Below, in pieces: positions 33,987 through 44,000 of a stretch of DNA of 64,000 nt (positions are counted from its first letter, which is position 1; each line of letters begins with the position of its first letter). Made by a program: the position numbers and the translations under genes. The stretch comes from Salinispirillum sp049115955 (GTDB lineage: Bacteria; Pseudomonadota; Gammaproteobacteria; Pseudomonadales; Natronospirillaceae), in NCBI GenBank assembly GCA_049115955.1, contig JAGDZJ010000004.1:62001-126000 (forward strand), read 5' to 3'. The notes beneath the pieces were generated by a model. The model was given only the letters and a program-made list of their open reading frames with translations. It was not told where the DNA came from and made no database searches.

Positions 33987-34697
33987 TTAAACCATCATCG
34001 CCTGCTTCACCGCTTCAGCATCCATACTACTGCGGTCGCCACTCAACACGATCTCACCTCTGTCCATCACAGCCCAGTCGTCGGCGAGGGCATGGGCGAA
34101 GTCGAAGTACTGTTCCACCAGCAATATTGCCATGTCACCTTGGCGGCGCAGGTGTTCAATCACGGCTTGAATGTCTTTGATAATAGAAGGCTGAATGCCT
34201 TCGGTGGGTTCGTCCAATATCAACAGTTTGGGGCGGGTCACTAACGCACGGGCAATGGCGAGTTGCTGTTGTTGGCCGCCACTGAGGTCGCCGCCGCGTC
34301 GTTTTAGCATGGTGCGCAGCACGGGGAATAGGTCGTAGATTTCGCCGGGTACGGAGCGTTGTTCGCGGGGTAATACGGCAAAGCCGGTTTGCAGGTTTTC
34401 CAGTACCGTAAGCTGGCTGAAGATTTCGCGCCCTTGCGGTACATAGGCGATGCCGCGTTGTGCTCGTGCTTGCGGGGGTAGGCGGGCGATGTCTTCGCCT
34501 TGCCAGGTGATCTGCCCGGCGGAGGGTAAGTGGCGCCCTGAAATTGCACGCAATAAGGAGGTTTTACCCACGCCGTTGCGGCCCAGTAAGCAGGTGACGC
34601 GGCCAACCTGTGCGGTAATGCCCACGCCGTACAGGGCTTGGCTGGCGCCGTAGCGCAGTTCGATATTGGTGGCGGCCAATGCGGTGTTGGTGTCCAT
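33987..34697 (-). CDS. urtE: Urea ABC transporter ATPase UrtE
   Basis: 236 residues. LivF-type ATPase: Walker A GRNGVGKTS (~38-46), LSGGQQQQLAIARALV signature, Walker B LLILDEPTEGIQPSII (the TEGIQPSII run is typical of UrtE). Couples ATP hydrolysis to urea import with UrtD and the permeases UrtBC. Last gene of the leftward urt operon, 3 nt after urtD. Confidence 0.95.
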   Translation of the reverse strand: MDTNTALAATNIELRYGASQALYGVGITAQVGRVTCLLGRNGVGKTSLLRAISGRHLPSAGQITWQGEDIARLPPQARAQRGIAYVPQGREIFSQLTVLENLQTGFAVLPREQRSVPGEIYDLFPVLRTMLKRRGGDLSGGQQQQLAIARALVTRPKLLILDEPTEGIQPSIIKDIQAVIEHLRRQGDMAILLVEQYFDFAHALADDWAVMDRGEIVLSGDRSSMDAEAVKQAMMV

Positions 34698-34700
34698 GCG

Positions 34701-35459
34701 CTACCTCCCTAGGTAAACGTCGATGACCTGTTGATTTTGTTGCACGGTGTCGAGCGAGCCTTCGGCCAACACGCGGCCTTCGTGCAACACCGTTACCTTG
34801 GTGTTCAGGGCGCGAATGAAGTCCATGTCGTGCTCAACCACCACGACAGTGCGCGTTTTATTGATTTCTTTCAGCAGCTCGGCGGTGCGCATGGTTTCTT
34901 CGTCGGTCATCCCGGCGGCGGGTTCGTCTACCAGCAGCAATTTAGGTTCGCTGATCAGCAGCATGCCGATTTCCAGCCATTGCTTTTGCCCGTGCGAGAG
35001 TGCGCCTGATTGACTGTCGCGTTGGTCGGTCAGGCGAATGAGTTCCAATATCTCGTCGATGCGCGCCTGTTCGTCGGCATTCAACCGATGCGTCAGCGCG
35101 GCGAATACGCCGCGTTTTCCGGCAAGGGCGAGTTCGAGGTTTTCAAACACGGTCAGCGGCTCTATGACTGTGGGTTTTTGGAATTTGCGGCCAATGCCGA
35201 GGTTGGCGATGGCGGCTTCGTCGTGCTTGGTCAGGTCAACGGTTTGGTTGAACACTACCGTGCCGGAATCCGGGCGGGTTTTGCCGGTGATGACGTCCAT
35301 CATGGTGGTTTTCCCCGCGCCGTTGGGCCCGATAATGGCGCGCATTTCACCGGGTTTAACCAGTAACGACAGGCTGTTTAAGGCTTTGAAGCCGTCAAAA
35401 CTCACCGACACGCCGTCGACGTACAACAGGTAGTCTTGCGCAATGTGTTTCGGGTTCAT
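34701..35459 (-). CDS. urtD: Urea ABC transporter ATPase UrtD
   Basis: 252 residues. LivG-type ATPase with Walker A GPNGAGKTT, DVITGKTRPDSGTV and FQKPTV characteristic of UrtD, signature LSHGQKQWLEIGMLL, Walker B LLLVDEPAAGMTDEE. The LSHG variant of the signature is normal in UrtD. Overlaps urtC by 4 nt. Confidence 0.95.
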   Translation of the reverse strand: MNPKHIAQDYLLYVDGVSVSFDGFKALNSLSLLVKPGEMRAIIGPNGAGKTTMMDVITGKTRPDSGTVVFNQTVDLTKHDEAAIANLGIGRKFQKPTVIEPLTVFENLELALAGKRGVFAALTHRLNADEQARIDEILELIRLTDQRDSQSGALSHGQKQWLEIGMLLISEPKLLLVDEPAAGMTDEETMRTAELLKEINKTRTVVVVEHDMDFIRALNTKVTVLHEGRVLAEGSLDTVQQNQQVIDVYLGR

Positions 35460-36622
35460 GAGCGCTCCGTAACGGTGTCAGGCAGTGACTCGGGTTCATC
35501 CGTGGGCGGTTTTTGGCGTAGCGTCCAGCGCTGGTGCAGAGACTGCAACATGCCCATCAACCCCTGTGGGAAGAACAGCGTGGAGACCACAAACAAGCCG
35601 CCGAGGAAAAACAGCCAGACTTCGGGCAAGGCGCTGGTAAACCAGGTTTTGGCGTAGTTCACCACCACGGCACCGAGCGCCGCGCCGATCAACGAACCGC
35701 GACCACCCACGGCCACCCATACCACAATTTCAATGCTTTTCAGCGGGGCGAACTCGCCGGGGTTGATGATGCCGACTTGCGGCACATAGAGCGCGCCCGC
35801 CAAGCCCGCCAGCACAGCGGACACCACGAAGATAAACAGCTTGTAGTGCTCCACCCGGTAGCCGATAAACCGCGCTTTGCTTTCGGCATCGCGGATCGAC
35901 ACCAGCACGCGGCCCAGTTTGGATTCGGTGATGAAGCGCCCGACCATAAAGCTCACCAGCAACAGCAAGGTGGTGAGCACAAAGAGCGTGACGCGCAAAC
36001 CCTGCCCTTGTACGGAATAACCCAGCATGTCTTTAAAGTCGGTCAGGCCATTGTTGCCGCCAAAACCCAGTTCGTTCATAAAGAACGCCAGCATCAGCGC
36101 GTACACCAAGGCTTGCGTGATGATGGACAGATATACGCCCGTCACCCGCGAACGAAACGCCAGCCAGCCGAACACATAGGCGAGCAAGGCGGGCACAACC
36201 ATGGCCATCAACAAGGCAAACCAGAACATGTCGAAACCGTACCAAAACCACGGCAACCTATCCCAGCTCAGAAACACCATGAAGTCGGGCAGGTTAGCGT
36301 TGCCATACACGCCACGGTCGCCGATCTGGCGCATCAAATACATGCCCATGGCGTAGCCGCCCAAGCCGAAAAACGCGCCGTGGCCGAGGCTCAAAATACC
36401 GCAATAGCCCCACACCAAGTCCAGCGCCACGGCCAATACGGCGTAGCACAGGTACTTGCCGAGCAGTGAAACGGTGTAAGTCGGAACGTGCAGAAAATGC
36501 CCTTGCGGCACCAACATGTTCAAAATCGGCACGATGATGGCGACAGCGAGCAAGCTGATCAACATGCTGCGGCCGGCGGCGTCGCGTACCGAAGGGAACA
36601 ACAAATAGCGAAGTGAATGCAT
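35456..36622 (-). CDS. urtC: Urea ABC transporter permease UrtC
   Basis: 388 residues. LivM-type permease with about ten membrane segments; VWGYCGILSLGHGAFFGLGGYAMGMYLMRQIGD, then GLTDFKDMLGY, the UrtC-specific region, and NYAKTWFTSALPE near the end. Forms the channel with UrtB. Separated from urtB by 3 nt. Confidence 0.95.
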   Translation of the reverse strand: MHSLRYLLFPSVRDAAGRSMLISLLAVAIIVPILNMLVPQGHFLHVPTYTVSLLGKYLCYAVLAVALDLVWGYCGILSLGHGAFFGLGGYAMGMYLMRQIGDRGVYGNANLPDFMVFLSWDRLPWFWYGFDMFWFALLMAMVVPALLAYVFGWLAFRSRVTGVYLSIITQALVYALMLAFFMNELGFGGNNGLTDFKDMLGYSVQGQGLRVTLFVLTTLLLLVSFMVGRFITESKLGRVLVSIRDAESKARFIGYRVEHYKLFIFVVSAVLAGLAGALYVPQVGIINPGEFAPLKSIEIVVWVAVGGRGSLIGAALGAVVVNYAKTWFTSALPEVWLFFLGGLFVVSTLFFPQGLMGMLQSLHQRWTLRQKPPTDEPESLPDTVTERS

Positions 36623-36625
36623 GGT

Positions 36626-38224
36626 TTATCCCTCCACCGCACGGCCTTTGAGCGCGAACAACCCGCGCGGCCGTTTTTGAATAAACAGGATCACGCCAAT
36701 CAGCAGCACAATTTTGGCTAATACTGCGCCCGTATAGGGCTCGATCAGCTTATTCGCTACGCCCAGACTCAGCGCCGCGACCAACGTACCCCACAAATTG
36801 CCGACGCCGCCGAACACCACAACCAAGAACGAATCGATGATGTAGGCTTGGCCCAAATTTGGCCCCACATTAGTCAGTTGGCTCAAGGCCACTCCGGCGA
36901 TACCGGCCACGCCCGAGCCTAGCCCAAAGGTCAGTGCATCAACCCAGCCACTGCGAATGCCCATGGAGTTTGCCATGGCGCGGTTTTGCGTCACGGCGCG
37001 CATTTGCAAACCAAAGCGCGTATGGCGTAATACGAACAGCAAGCTGAGGAACACCATGATGGCGAAAATCACGATAAACAGCCGGTTATAGGTGATGGAG
37101 AACGCGCCATTAATCACCCATGAACCGCTCATCCACGATGGATTTGCCACCGCCTGATTCAACGGGCCAAAAATACTGCGTACCGTTTGTTGCAGAATAA
37201 GGCTGATGCCGAAGGTGGCGAGCAGGGTTTCCAACGGACGGCCATACAGGAAACGAATGATGCCGCGTTCCATCAGTACGCCAACGGCACCCGCCACTAA
37301 GAACGCCAGCGGCACCGCCACCAGCAAGGAATAGTCGAGACTGACCGGTAAGAACTTTTGTACTACGAACGTGGTGTAGGCACCCAGCATCATCATTTCG
37401 CCGTGCGCCATATTGATCACCCCCATCACGCCGAAGGTGATGGCGAGGCCGATGGCGGCCAGCAGCAATACCGAGCCTAAGCTCAAGCCAAAGAACACAT
37501 TGTCCATTTGGCGGAAGAAGCGCACACGCCCTTCGATTTTCTCTAATACTTGCTCAACTTCAGCGCGCACTTGCGGGTCGGTTTCCGCCGCTGCCAGTTT
37601 GCGCGTCAGTGCATTGCGCACGTCGCTGTTCAGCGAGTCTTGCAGGGTGTTTAACGCGGCCAACTGCACCGGCACCGTGCCGTAGTTGAAGTCCAATAGC
37701 GCTATGTTATGCAACAACACGCGCCGCACGGGCTCATGGGTTTCGGTTTCCAGTGCGGTTTCAATCAACGCACGGTTTTCGCGGTCTGCCGCACGCAGTA
37801 AACGCCGCGCTGCTTCCAAACGCTGTGCGTCCGTACCTGTGCTTAAGCGCAATGCTCCCAGTGTGACCCCGAGGGTTTGGCGCAAGCTGTTATTCACCGA
37901 AATAGGTCGCACTGCTCGCCGACCCACGCCTTCGGTGATGTCGCCGGTCAACACGTCCGTAACCGTGAAGCCACTATCGCTGGATTCGGCAAACACCACG
38001 CGGTCGGGGTTGCGCACGAAATACAGCTCACCGTCGTTCCACGCATTAAGAATATCCAATGCGCGTTCGTCACCCGACTGGGCAATGTCACCGACCAAGC
38101 GCGCTTTCTCAGGGAAGCCTGCTTCAATCAAGCGCAGCACCTGCACCTCGAAGTCGGCGGCGGTTGCCGCCATGCTGATTAACAGCACAGCCAGCAAAGA
38201 TAATATTTTGGTCCAGCGTTTCAT
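36626..38224 (-). CDS. urtB: Urea ABC transporter permease UrtB
   Basis: 532 residues from the ATG at 38224, chosen for AAAGGACC upstream and the signal-like segment that follows (MKRWTKILSLLAVLLISMAATAA); the frame continues further upstream only through repeat DNA. UrtB proteins carry this periplasmic N-terminal extension (~200 residues, HEAT-like helices) before the LivH-type membrane part (GVMGVINMAHGEMMMLGAYTTFVVQ). Forms the channel with UrtC. Confidence 0.95.
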   Translation of the reverse strand: MKRWTKILSLLAVLLISMAATAADFEVQVLRLIEAGFPEKARLVGDIAQSGDERALDILNAWNDGELYFVRNPDRVVFAESSDSGFTVTDVLTGDITEGVGRRAVRPISVNNSLRQTLGVTLGALRLSTGTDAQRLEAARRLLRAADRENRALIETALETETHEPVRRVLLHNIALLDFNYGTVPVQLAALNTLQDSLNSDVRNALTRKLAAAETDPQVRAEVEQVLEKIEGRVRFFRQMDNVFFGLSLGSVLLLAAIGLAITFGVMGVINMAHGEMMMLGAYTTFVVQKFLPVSLDYSLLVAVPLAFLVAGAVGVLMERGIIRFLYGRPLETLLATFGISLILQQTVRSIFGPLNQAVANPSWMSGSWVINGAFSITYNRLFIVIFAIMVFLSLLFVLRHTRFGLQMRAVTQNRAMANSMGIRSGWVDALTFGLGSGVAGIAGVALSQLTNVGPNLGQAYIIDSFLVVVFGGVGNLWGTLVAALSLGVANKLIEPYTGAVLAKIVLLIGVILFIQKRPRGLFALKGRAVEG

Positions 38225-38271
38225 GATGGTCCTTTGATCAGATGTCATTAGCTGCTCAGCTTCCAGAGCGG

Positions 38272-38465
38272 GGTAATTTGAAGGTTGGGATATGGGTTCC
38301 GTGGGGACGCCGTGAAAGCCTATCAGACGCATCCATGCGCCTGACCCTTCGGGCTCCCTGCGGTCGTGCAAATTCGTTCCAGACGAATTTGTCCCTGCTG
38401 GCTCGGTTGCGGCCGTCCGGGCCGCAAACGCCCCACTCTACCCATATCCCAACCTTCAAATTACC
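38272..38465 (+). repeat. Palindromic element A1 (family A, long form)
   Basis: Perfect 26-bp terminal inverted repeats (38272-38297 and 38440-38465). Core: GGGGACGCCGTGAA, then hairpin CGCAT-CC-ATGCG, hairpin AAATTCGT/ACGAATTT (38370-38390), GGCTCGG, then hairpin TTGCGGCC-GTCCG-GGCCGCAA (38407-38427) and AAACGCCCC. The core is shared with A3 and, shortened, with A2 and A4; the outer arms are not. Confidence 0.85.
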
Positions 38466-38511
38466 GTCCGCGCTACCCATAAATTTGATGGGAGGTGACG
38501 GGCGTTGCCGA

Positions 38512-38622
38512 GCAACGCGAGGGGATGAGGGGGTGCGGGGCGTATGTGCCCCGGACGGGCACATCCGAGCGCCCATGGACGGGTTTACAGCGTCCCCAAA
38601 CCCCCTCATCCCCTCGGGTTGC
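38512..38622 (-). repeat. Palindromic element A2 (family A, short form)
   Basis: Outer arms 38512-38534 and 38600-38622, 23 bp with one mismatch, unrelated in sequence to A1 arms. Core on the minus strand: GGGGACGCTGTAAA, CCCGTCCATGGG, GCTCGG, then hairpin ATGTGCCC-GTCCG-GGGCACAT and ACGCCCC. It lies 9 nt after the urtA stop. Lacks the AAATTCGT hairpin of the long form. Confidence 0.85.
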
Positions 38623-38631
38623 TTTTTGTTA

Positions 38632-39921
38632 CTACTCGTAGTTCTGACCAGAACACACGCTGGTTTCGATGTTGTAGTTACCGCACGAAATCGGTGCTGA
38701 CCAATCCGCTACGATCTTCGCGCTTTCTGGCAGGAAGTCCGTCCACGCATCACCGATCACACCACCGCGAGTTTGCCATACCGTCTGGAACTGACCGTCC
38801 GCCTGAATCTCACCGATCAACACCGGCTTGGTCAGGTGGTGGTTCGTGTTCATCACCGCATAACCGCCGGTCAGGTTTGGAACCACAATGCCGTACATCG
38901 CCTCACGCACCGCATCCACATCGGTCGTACCGGCTTTTTCCACCGCTTCTGCCCACATGCTGAACCCGATATAAGTCGCTTCCATTGGGTCATTGGTCAC
39001 CCGATCTTCATCGCCAATGAAATCCCACCAGCTCTCGATGAACTCATCATTGGTTTCGCTTTCCGCGCTCATGAAATAGTTCCATGCCGCCAAATGGCCG
39101 ACCAACGGAGAGGTATCAAAACCGCTCAGCTCTTCTTCACCCACAGAGAACGCGATAACCGGAATGTCTTCTGCCGACACGCCTTGGTTGCCCAACTCAA
39201 TGTAAAACGGCACGTTCGCGTCACCGTTGATGGTCGACACTACGGCTGTTTTCTTACCGGTCGAACCAAAGGTGCGGATGTCAGACACGATGGTCTGCCA
39301 ATCGGAATGACTGAACGGCGTGTAGTTGATCATGATGTCGGCAGGTGCGATGCCGCGCGCTTGCAGATACGCTTCCAAAATGCGGTTGGTGGTGCGTGGG
39401 TAAACGTAGTCGGTACCGGCCAACACAAAACGCTCTACACCCAGCTCGTCGATCAAGTAATCAACCGCAGGAATGGCTTGCTGGTTCGGTGCCGCGCCGG
39501 TATAGAAGATGTTTTTCGAGCTTTCTTCACCTTCGTACTGCACGGGGTAGAACATCAAGCCGTTCAGTTCTTCGATGACGGGCAGCACAGACTTACGGGA
39601 TACCGAGGTCCAAGCGCCGAAGATGACATCGACTTGCTGGCGTTCGAGCAACTCGCGGGTCAGTTCGGCAAAGCGGGGCCAATCAGAAGCAGGGTCAACG
39701 ACGACGGCTTCCAACTGTTTGCCCAACAAGCCGCCAGCGGCGTTTTGTTGTTCGACCATCATCAACACCGTGTCTTTCAAGGTGGTTTCGGAAATGGCCA
39801 TGGTGCCAGACAAGCTGTGCAGTACGCCGACTTTGATGGTGTCAGCCAGTGCAACAGCGCTGCCGGTTGCCAAAGCGATGGACGCGCCCAGTGTGGCGAG
39901 GTGTTTGAATGTCGGTTTCAT
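38632..39921 (-). CDS. urtA: Urea ABC transporter periplasmic binding protein UrtA
   Basis: 429 residues. Signal peptide (MKPTFKHLATLGASIALATG to VALA), then TIKVGVLHSLSGTMAISETTLKDTVLMMVEQQNAAGGLLGKQ and VDVIFGAWTSVSRKSVLPV, the UrtA/AmiC-like binding-protein pattern. Binds urea or short amides in the periplasm. CAAGGGAG lies 8 nt before the ATG. Separated from urtB by two hairpin elements, from its regulator gene by two more. Confidence 0.95.
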   Translation of the reverse strand: MKPTFKHLATLGASIALATGSAVALADTIKVGVLHSLSGTMAISETTLKDTVLMMVEQQNAAGGLLGKQLEAVVVDPASDWPRFAELTRELLERQQVDVIFGAWTSVSRKSVLPVIEELNGLMFYPVQYEGEESSKNIFYTGAAPNQQAIPAVDYLIDELGVERFVLAGTDYVYPRTTNRILEAYLQARGIAPADIMINYTPFSHSDWQTIVSDIRTFGSTGKKTAVVSTINGDANVPFYIELGNQGVSAEDIPVIAFSVGEEELSGFDTSPLVGHLAAWNYFMSAESETNDEFIESWWDFIGDEDRVTNDPMEATYIGFSMWAEAVEKAGTTDVDAVREAMYGIVVPNLTGGYAVMNTNHHLTKPVLIGEIQADGQFQTVWQTRGGVIGDAWTDFLPESAKIVADWSAPISCGNYNIETSVCSGQNYE

Positions 39922-40043
39922 AAAGCGTTTCTCCCTTGCGGTTTATTTTTAATGAGTCATTGAGTAGTGCACCCACTCTGGACTGCTGCCCGAATCATTA
40001 ACTTCCTGTTCGGGTTCTTTATTATCGAAACCTGTTATATGGA

Positions 40044-40128
40044 GCTTTGGTTTATGAACGGTGTGCCTCCGGCGCTCCACGGCAGGCCGAAAGTCACGCC
40101 TTGAGGCACACCGTTCATAAACCAAAGC
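40044..40128 (+). repeat. Palindromic element B2 (family B, short form)
   Basis: Perfect 26-bp arms (40044-40069 and 40103-40128) around the core CGGCGCTCCACGGCAGGCCG and AAAGTCACGCCTTGAGG. The arms carry locus-specific sequence (GGTTTATGAACGGTGTGCC) not found in B1 or B3. Confidence 0.85.
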
Positions 40129-40180
40129 AGCCCGTACCCATCACATTGTCCAGTTACGAATCGATTTGCCTTCGCAACCA

Positions 40181-40331
40181 GTGGGCGTAGGGTGTATGCG
40201 TCAAGGCGCGATCAAATGCGACAGCATTTGACACCGCCATCAGGCGCCCGCAGGGCGAGAAAATGCTTAAGCATTTTCTCGGTACCTCCCGGCCTGCCGT
40301 GGAGTGCCGGATGCATACCCCGAAAGCCCAC
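40181..40331 (-). repeat. Palindromic element B3 (family B, long form)
   Basis: Outer arms GTGGGCGTAGGGTGTATGC (40181-40199) and 40313-40331, imperfectly complementary. Minus-strand core shares CGGCACTCCACGGCAGGCCG with B2. It has two inner hairpins absent from the short form: TCAAATGC-gaca-GCATTTGA (40212-40231) and a perfect 24-bp palindrome at 40257-40280 (AAATGC/GCATTT arms). Confidence 0.8.
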
Positions 40332-40348
40332 GGGGCCATGCCAACAAA

Positions 40349-41050
40349 TCAACGTGCTACCGCCCGCGCCTGATGCAGCATATGCACCGTAATCTTCTGC
40401 ACTTCTGCCTTGCTGACCGCGATGTGCGTTTTTAACAAATGTGCAGCGGTGTCTTCGCGGCGCTGCACAATGGCGCGCAATATCGCGGCATGTTCGTTGT
40501 AGGTAGCGTCTATTCGATGCGTTTTCGTGAAATCTAACCGACGAATAATGCGCAAGCGTTCGGTCAGGTCTTCATGAATGCGCGTCATTTCCGTGTTGCC
40601 TGTGGCGGCCACCAACTGGTTATGAAAACGCTCGTCTAAACCGGATACCGTTGGCCCGTCGGTGAACCGTTCTGCTTCGGGCACTAGCCAGATTGCTTTC
40701 AGTTCATCAAACAGGGGATTCGCGCCGGTTTGTTCACACAAGCGGCGCACGGCGGCGGTTTCCAGCACAATGCGCACGTCGTACAGTTCTTCGAAGTAGT
40801 GGAAGTCGAAGGGTTTGACTTGCCAGCCGCTGCGAAATAACACGTCCACGTAGCCATCGCGCTGCAAGCGCACCAGCGCTTCGCGAATGGGTGTGCGGCT
40901 GACGTTCAAGCGCGTTGCCAGTTCGTTTTCGCTGAAGCGGTCGCCAGGCAGTAAGCGGAAGTCAAAGATGTCGTTCTTTAACTCCGCGTAGACCCGATCC
41001 GCGACGTTTTCGCGGCGCGGCTTGTCGGCTTCGGGTCGCACCAGCTGCAT
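40349..41050 (-). CDS. GntR-family regulator (FadR/FCD type), probable urea regulon regulator
   Basis: 233 residues. N-terminal winged helix (YAELKNDIFDFRLLPGDRFSENELATRLNVSRTPIREALVRLQRDGYV) and C-terminal helical FCD domain with metal/ligand His and Asp residues (D-RIVLETAAV, FHNQLV, HAAIL). Start overlaps the stop of the urea carboxylase gene by 1 nt, so it is in that operon. A likely binding site, CTTGTATACAAG, lies before the allophanate hydrolase gene. The effector could be urea, allophanate or a nitrogen signal; unknown. Confidence 0.9.
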   Translation of the reverse strand: MQLVRPEADKPRRENVADRVYAELKNDIFDFRLLPGDRFSENELATRLNVSRTPIREALVRLQRDGYVDVLFRSGWQVKPFDFHYFEELYDVRIVLETAAVRRLCEQTGANPLFDELKAIWLVPEAERFTDGPTVSGLDERFHNQLVAATGNTEMTRIHEDLTERLRIIRRLDFTKTHRIDATYNEHAAILRAIVQRREDTAAHLLKTHIAVSKAEVQKITVHMLHQARAVAR

Positions 41051-44000
41051 CAGGCGTCCACCTCATCTAATGCTGAAATACTGGCCAGAGGATCACCGGC
41101 GTTGATCTGCCGCCCCGGTGCGCAATGCATGGCGCTCACTCGACCAGCAACGGGCGCATGCACGGGGAATTCCATTTTCATGGCTTCTACGATCAACAAC
41201 GGATCGCCTGCGGCGACGGTGTCTCCCGGCTGAACCAGGCATTTCCATATGTTCCCGGCGATGTCTGCGGTGACCAGTTCGCCTTCGTGGTCGCTCACGT
41301 CTGGTGGGGCGTCTTGCGCCGCTATGGTTTCCAGCGCTTGCGCTTCTGATACCTTCCAGTGCGCGACTTCTTTTTCATAGGCGATCTGCTGTGCGGCCCT
41401 AAACTCGGCAATATCGGTCGCATGTTCGGCTAAAAACGCTTGATGAGCGGCGAAGTCGAAGGTTTCTTCTTCTATCTCTATGCGATGTCGACCGGCGCGG
41501 AAATCGGCGCGCAACTGCGTCAATTCGTCTTCGGTCACCGGGTAGTACTGCACTTGGTCAAAGAAGCGCAGCAGCCAAGGTTCTCCAGCGGCAAATTGTT
41601 GGTTCTTCAGATATTTGTTCCAGATCGGCAGGGTGCGCCCGACCAACTGATAGCCGCCGGGTGAGTCCATGCCATAAATGCACATGTACACGCCGCCGAT
41701 GCCGACCGTACCTTCAGCCGTAAAGGTCCGCGCCGGGTTGTATTTCGAGGTGAGCAAGCGGTGGCGTGGATCGAGAGGAACGGCGCAGGGCGCGCCCAAA
41801 TACACGTCGCCCAGCCCCAACACCATATAGCGTGCTTGATACAGCACCTCACGCACTTGCTCGCGGCTATCCAGACCGTTAATGCGCTGCATAAAGTCGA
41901 CGTTGTTAGGTAGCCACGGCGCGGTGTCGCGCACGGACTGGCGGTATTTGTCCACCGCATCCAGCGTCGCGCTGTCTTCAAATGCCATGGGCAAATGTAC
42001 TACGCGGCTGCGCACTTTGAGCTGGTCACTGGGTGGTAATTGATCTTCTAAAGCCAATAGGAAATCAACCAATTGGTCTTGCGAGAAGGTCAGTGCGTCA
42101 TAACGCAATTGCAGCGAGCGTACACCGGGCGACAGTTCAAACAAGCCTTGCGGTTTTGCCGCATTGATCGCGTCCATTAACGCATGAATACGCATTCTAA
42201 CGCTGATATCGAGGACGTTCGGGCCATATTCTAGCAAGATGTATTGGTCACCCGCTTGCCGGTAACTGACCGATGGGCGCGCTGCGGTTTCCGGCAAATA
42301 GGCCAGCAGGGTGGCTGACAGGTCGTCACGCGCGGCCATATCGGGCGCTATTAACGGCACCTCTACCGGTGCGGACAAGGTCTGGATTGCCAACACTTGG
42401 CGATGTTGCAAAGACACGGCGGTCGGGTAGTCGATGGGCACAAAGCGAATGGTATCACCCGGTTTTACTTGGCCCACCTTCCACAGCTCGGCCTTGGCGA
42501 TGGTGACCGGGCAGACGAAGCCGCCTAGGCTAGGGCCGTCTTTGGTCAGAATAACCGGCAAGTCACCGGTGAAATTGATGCTGCCGATGGCGTATTCACA
42601 ATCGTGAATGTTCGACGGGTGTAACCCGGCTTCGCCGCCGTCGGTGCGGGTAAATTCAGGTTTGGGGCCGTTCAAACGGATGCCCAAGCGGTTCGAGTTG
42701 TAGTGCACCTCAAAATCGCTGCCGAAGAAGGTATCCATCGACGCCTGCGAGAAGAAATCCGGCGCGCCGTGTGGTCCATAAAGCACGCCTATTTCCCAAT
42801 GCGCGTCGTAACTCGGCACTAAATCCGGGTCGGCTGCCATCGGGGCGCTGATGGGTTGTGGCGTGGTGCAGGCAGGCAACTCCGCCTGACTGACCGGCAA
42901 CATGTCACCCGCGCGCAGTGGCCGACCACCGTGACCACCGAACTGACCCAAGGCGAAGGTAGACCGACTGCCCAGATATTCCGGCACATCAAACCCGCCG
43001 CGCACCGCCAGATACGTCCGACAGCCGCTGTGGGCTTTACCGATGATCAGCGTTTGCCCGGCTTTAACGTCAATCGGCGCCCAAAACGCCACCGGCTCAT
43101 CGTCCAACATGGCCGACGTCGGCGCGCCGGTTAAAGCAATGGTGGCATCTTGGTGGAAGCGCAAGGTGGGCGCAATGATGGTGCATTCCAAGCCAGCGGC
43201 GTCGGCGTGGTTACCGACAATACGGTTGGCGAGCTGAAAGGCGAAATCATCCATCGGGCCAGAAGGTGGTACGCCGATGTCCCAATAGCCCACGCGGCCG
43301 GGGAAATCCTGCACCGTGGTGTAGGTGCCGGGTTGCAACACTTCGATCACATGCGGCTGGAACACAAAGGATTCCAATGCGCGTGTCGACACATCACCGA
43401 CGCGAAATTCTGGTGTGCTGATGACTTGGCGCAAATAATCCAAATTGGTGGCTATGCCACTCAAGCGAGTTTCGTTCAGCGCCACCTGCATTTTTTCCAA
43501 GGCTTCGGTGCGGTCTTTGCCGTACACAATGACCTTGGCGATCATCGGATCATAATGCGGTGATACTTCGCTGCCGGTTTCGACCCAAGTGTCCACTCGC
43601 GCTAAATCCAATGGCCAATGTACGTCCGTCAGTTCACCGGGTGACGGCTGAAAGCCTTTTACCGGGTCTTCGGCGTAAATCCGTACTTCCATCGAAGCGC
43701 CTTGCGGCGTGGGCAGATTGTTAAAATCCGGCATTTTCCCTGACGCGATCTGTAACATCCACGCTACCAAATCCAGCCCGGTCACCTGTTCGGTTACCGG
43801 GTGCTCTACCTGTAAGCGAGTGTTCACTTCCAAAAAGAAGAAGTCATCACGCTGCGCGTCATAAATGAACTCAACCGTACCGGCCGAGCGGTAATTCACG
43901 CTTTCGCCTAAACGAACTGCGCAATCCAACATGGCTTGTCGCGTTTCAGCGGGCAAATTCGGTGCAGGCGTTTCTTCCACGACTTTTTGATTGCGGCGTT

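Larger units (their letters stand above)
38225..38631. other. urtA-urtB intergenic region with two palindromic elements
   Basis: A 407-bp gap inside the urt operon, unusually long for urtA-urtB. It holds elements A1 and A2 in opposite orientation and no open frame that I would call. The urtB ribosome binding site is at its left end and the urtA stop at its right end, so both elements would be transcribed as large hairpins in the urt mRNA. Confidence 0.8.
39922..40348. other. Intergenic region upstream of urtA with elements B2 and B3
   Basis: A 427-bp gap. From right to left: the end of gntR, element B3, element B2, a CCCGAA/TTCGGG stem around 39988-40012, and the urtA leader. A half-site like that of NtrC (GGTGCA) lies at ~39965-39972 but has no partner. 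A urtA promoter must lie between B2 and 39950 if the operon starts here; no convincing -35/-10 pair was found. Confidence 0.6.

Noticed and set aside
38225..38371. N-terminal extension of urtB by 49 codons
   Set aside because: The extension is translated repeat DNA; the ATG at 38224 has a ribosome binding site and begins a normal signal-like segment.
38616..38631. T-run after the right arm of A2 as an intrinsic terminator
   Set aside because: The T-run is on the plus strand while the flanking genes urtA and urtB are read leftward; no rightward gene ends there.
38773..39963. A 396-codon open frame on the plus strand opposite urtA, and similar ones opposite urtC and hsdR
   Set aside because: These mirror strong codon bias in the real genes; urtA, urtC and hsdR are certain from their motifs.
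39960..39975. NtrC-type site upstream of urtA
   Set aside because: Only one half (GGTGCA) is present, with no spaced partner and no sigma-54 promoter pattern.
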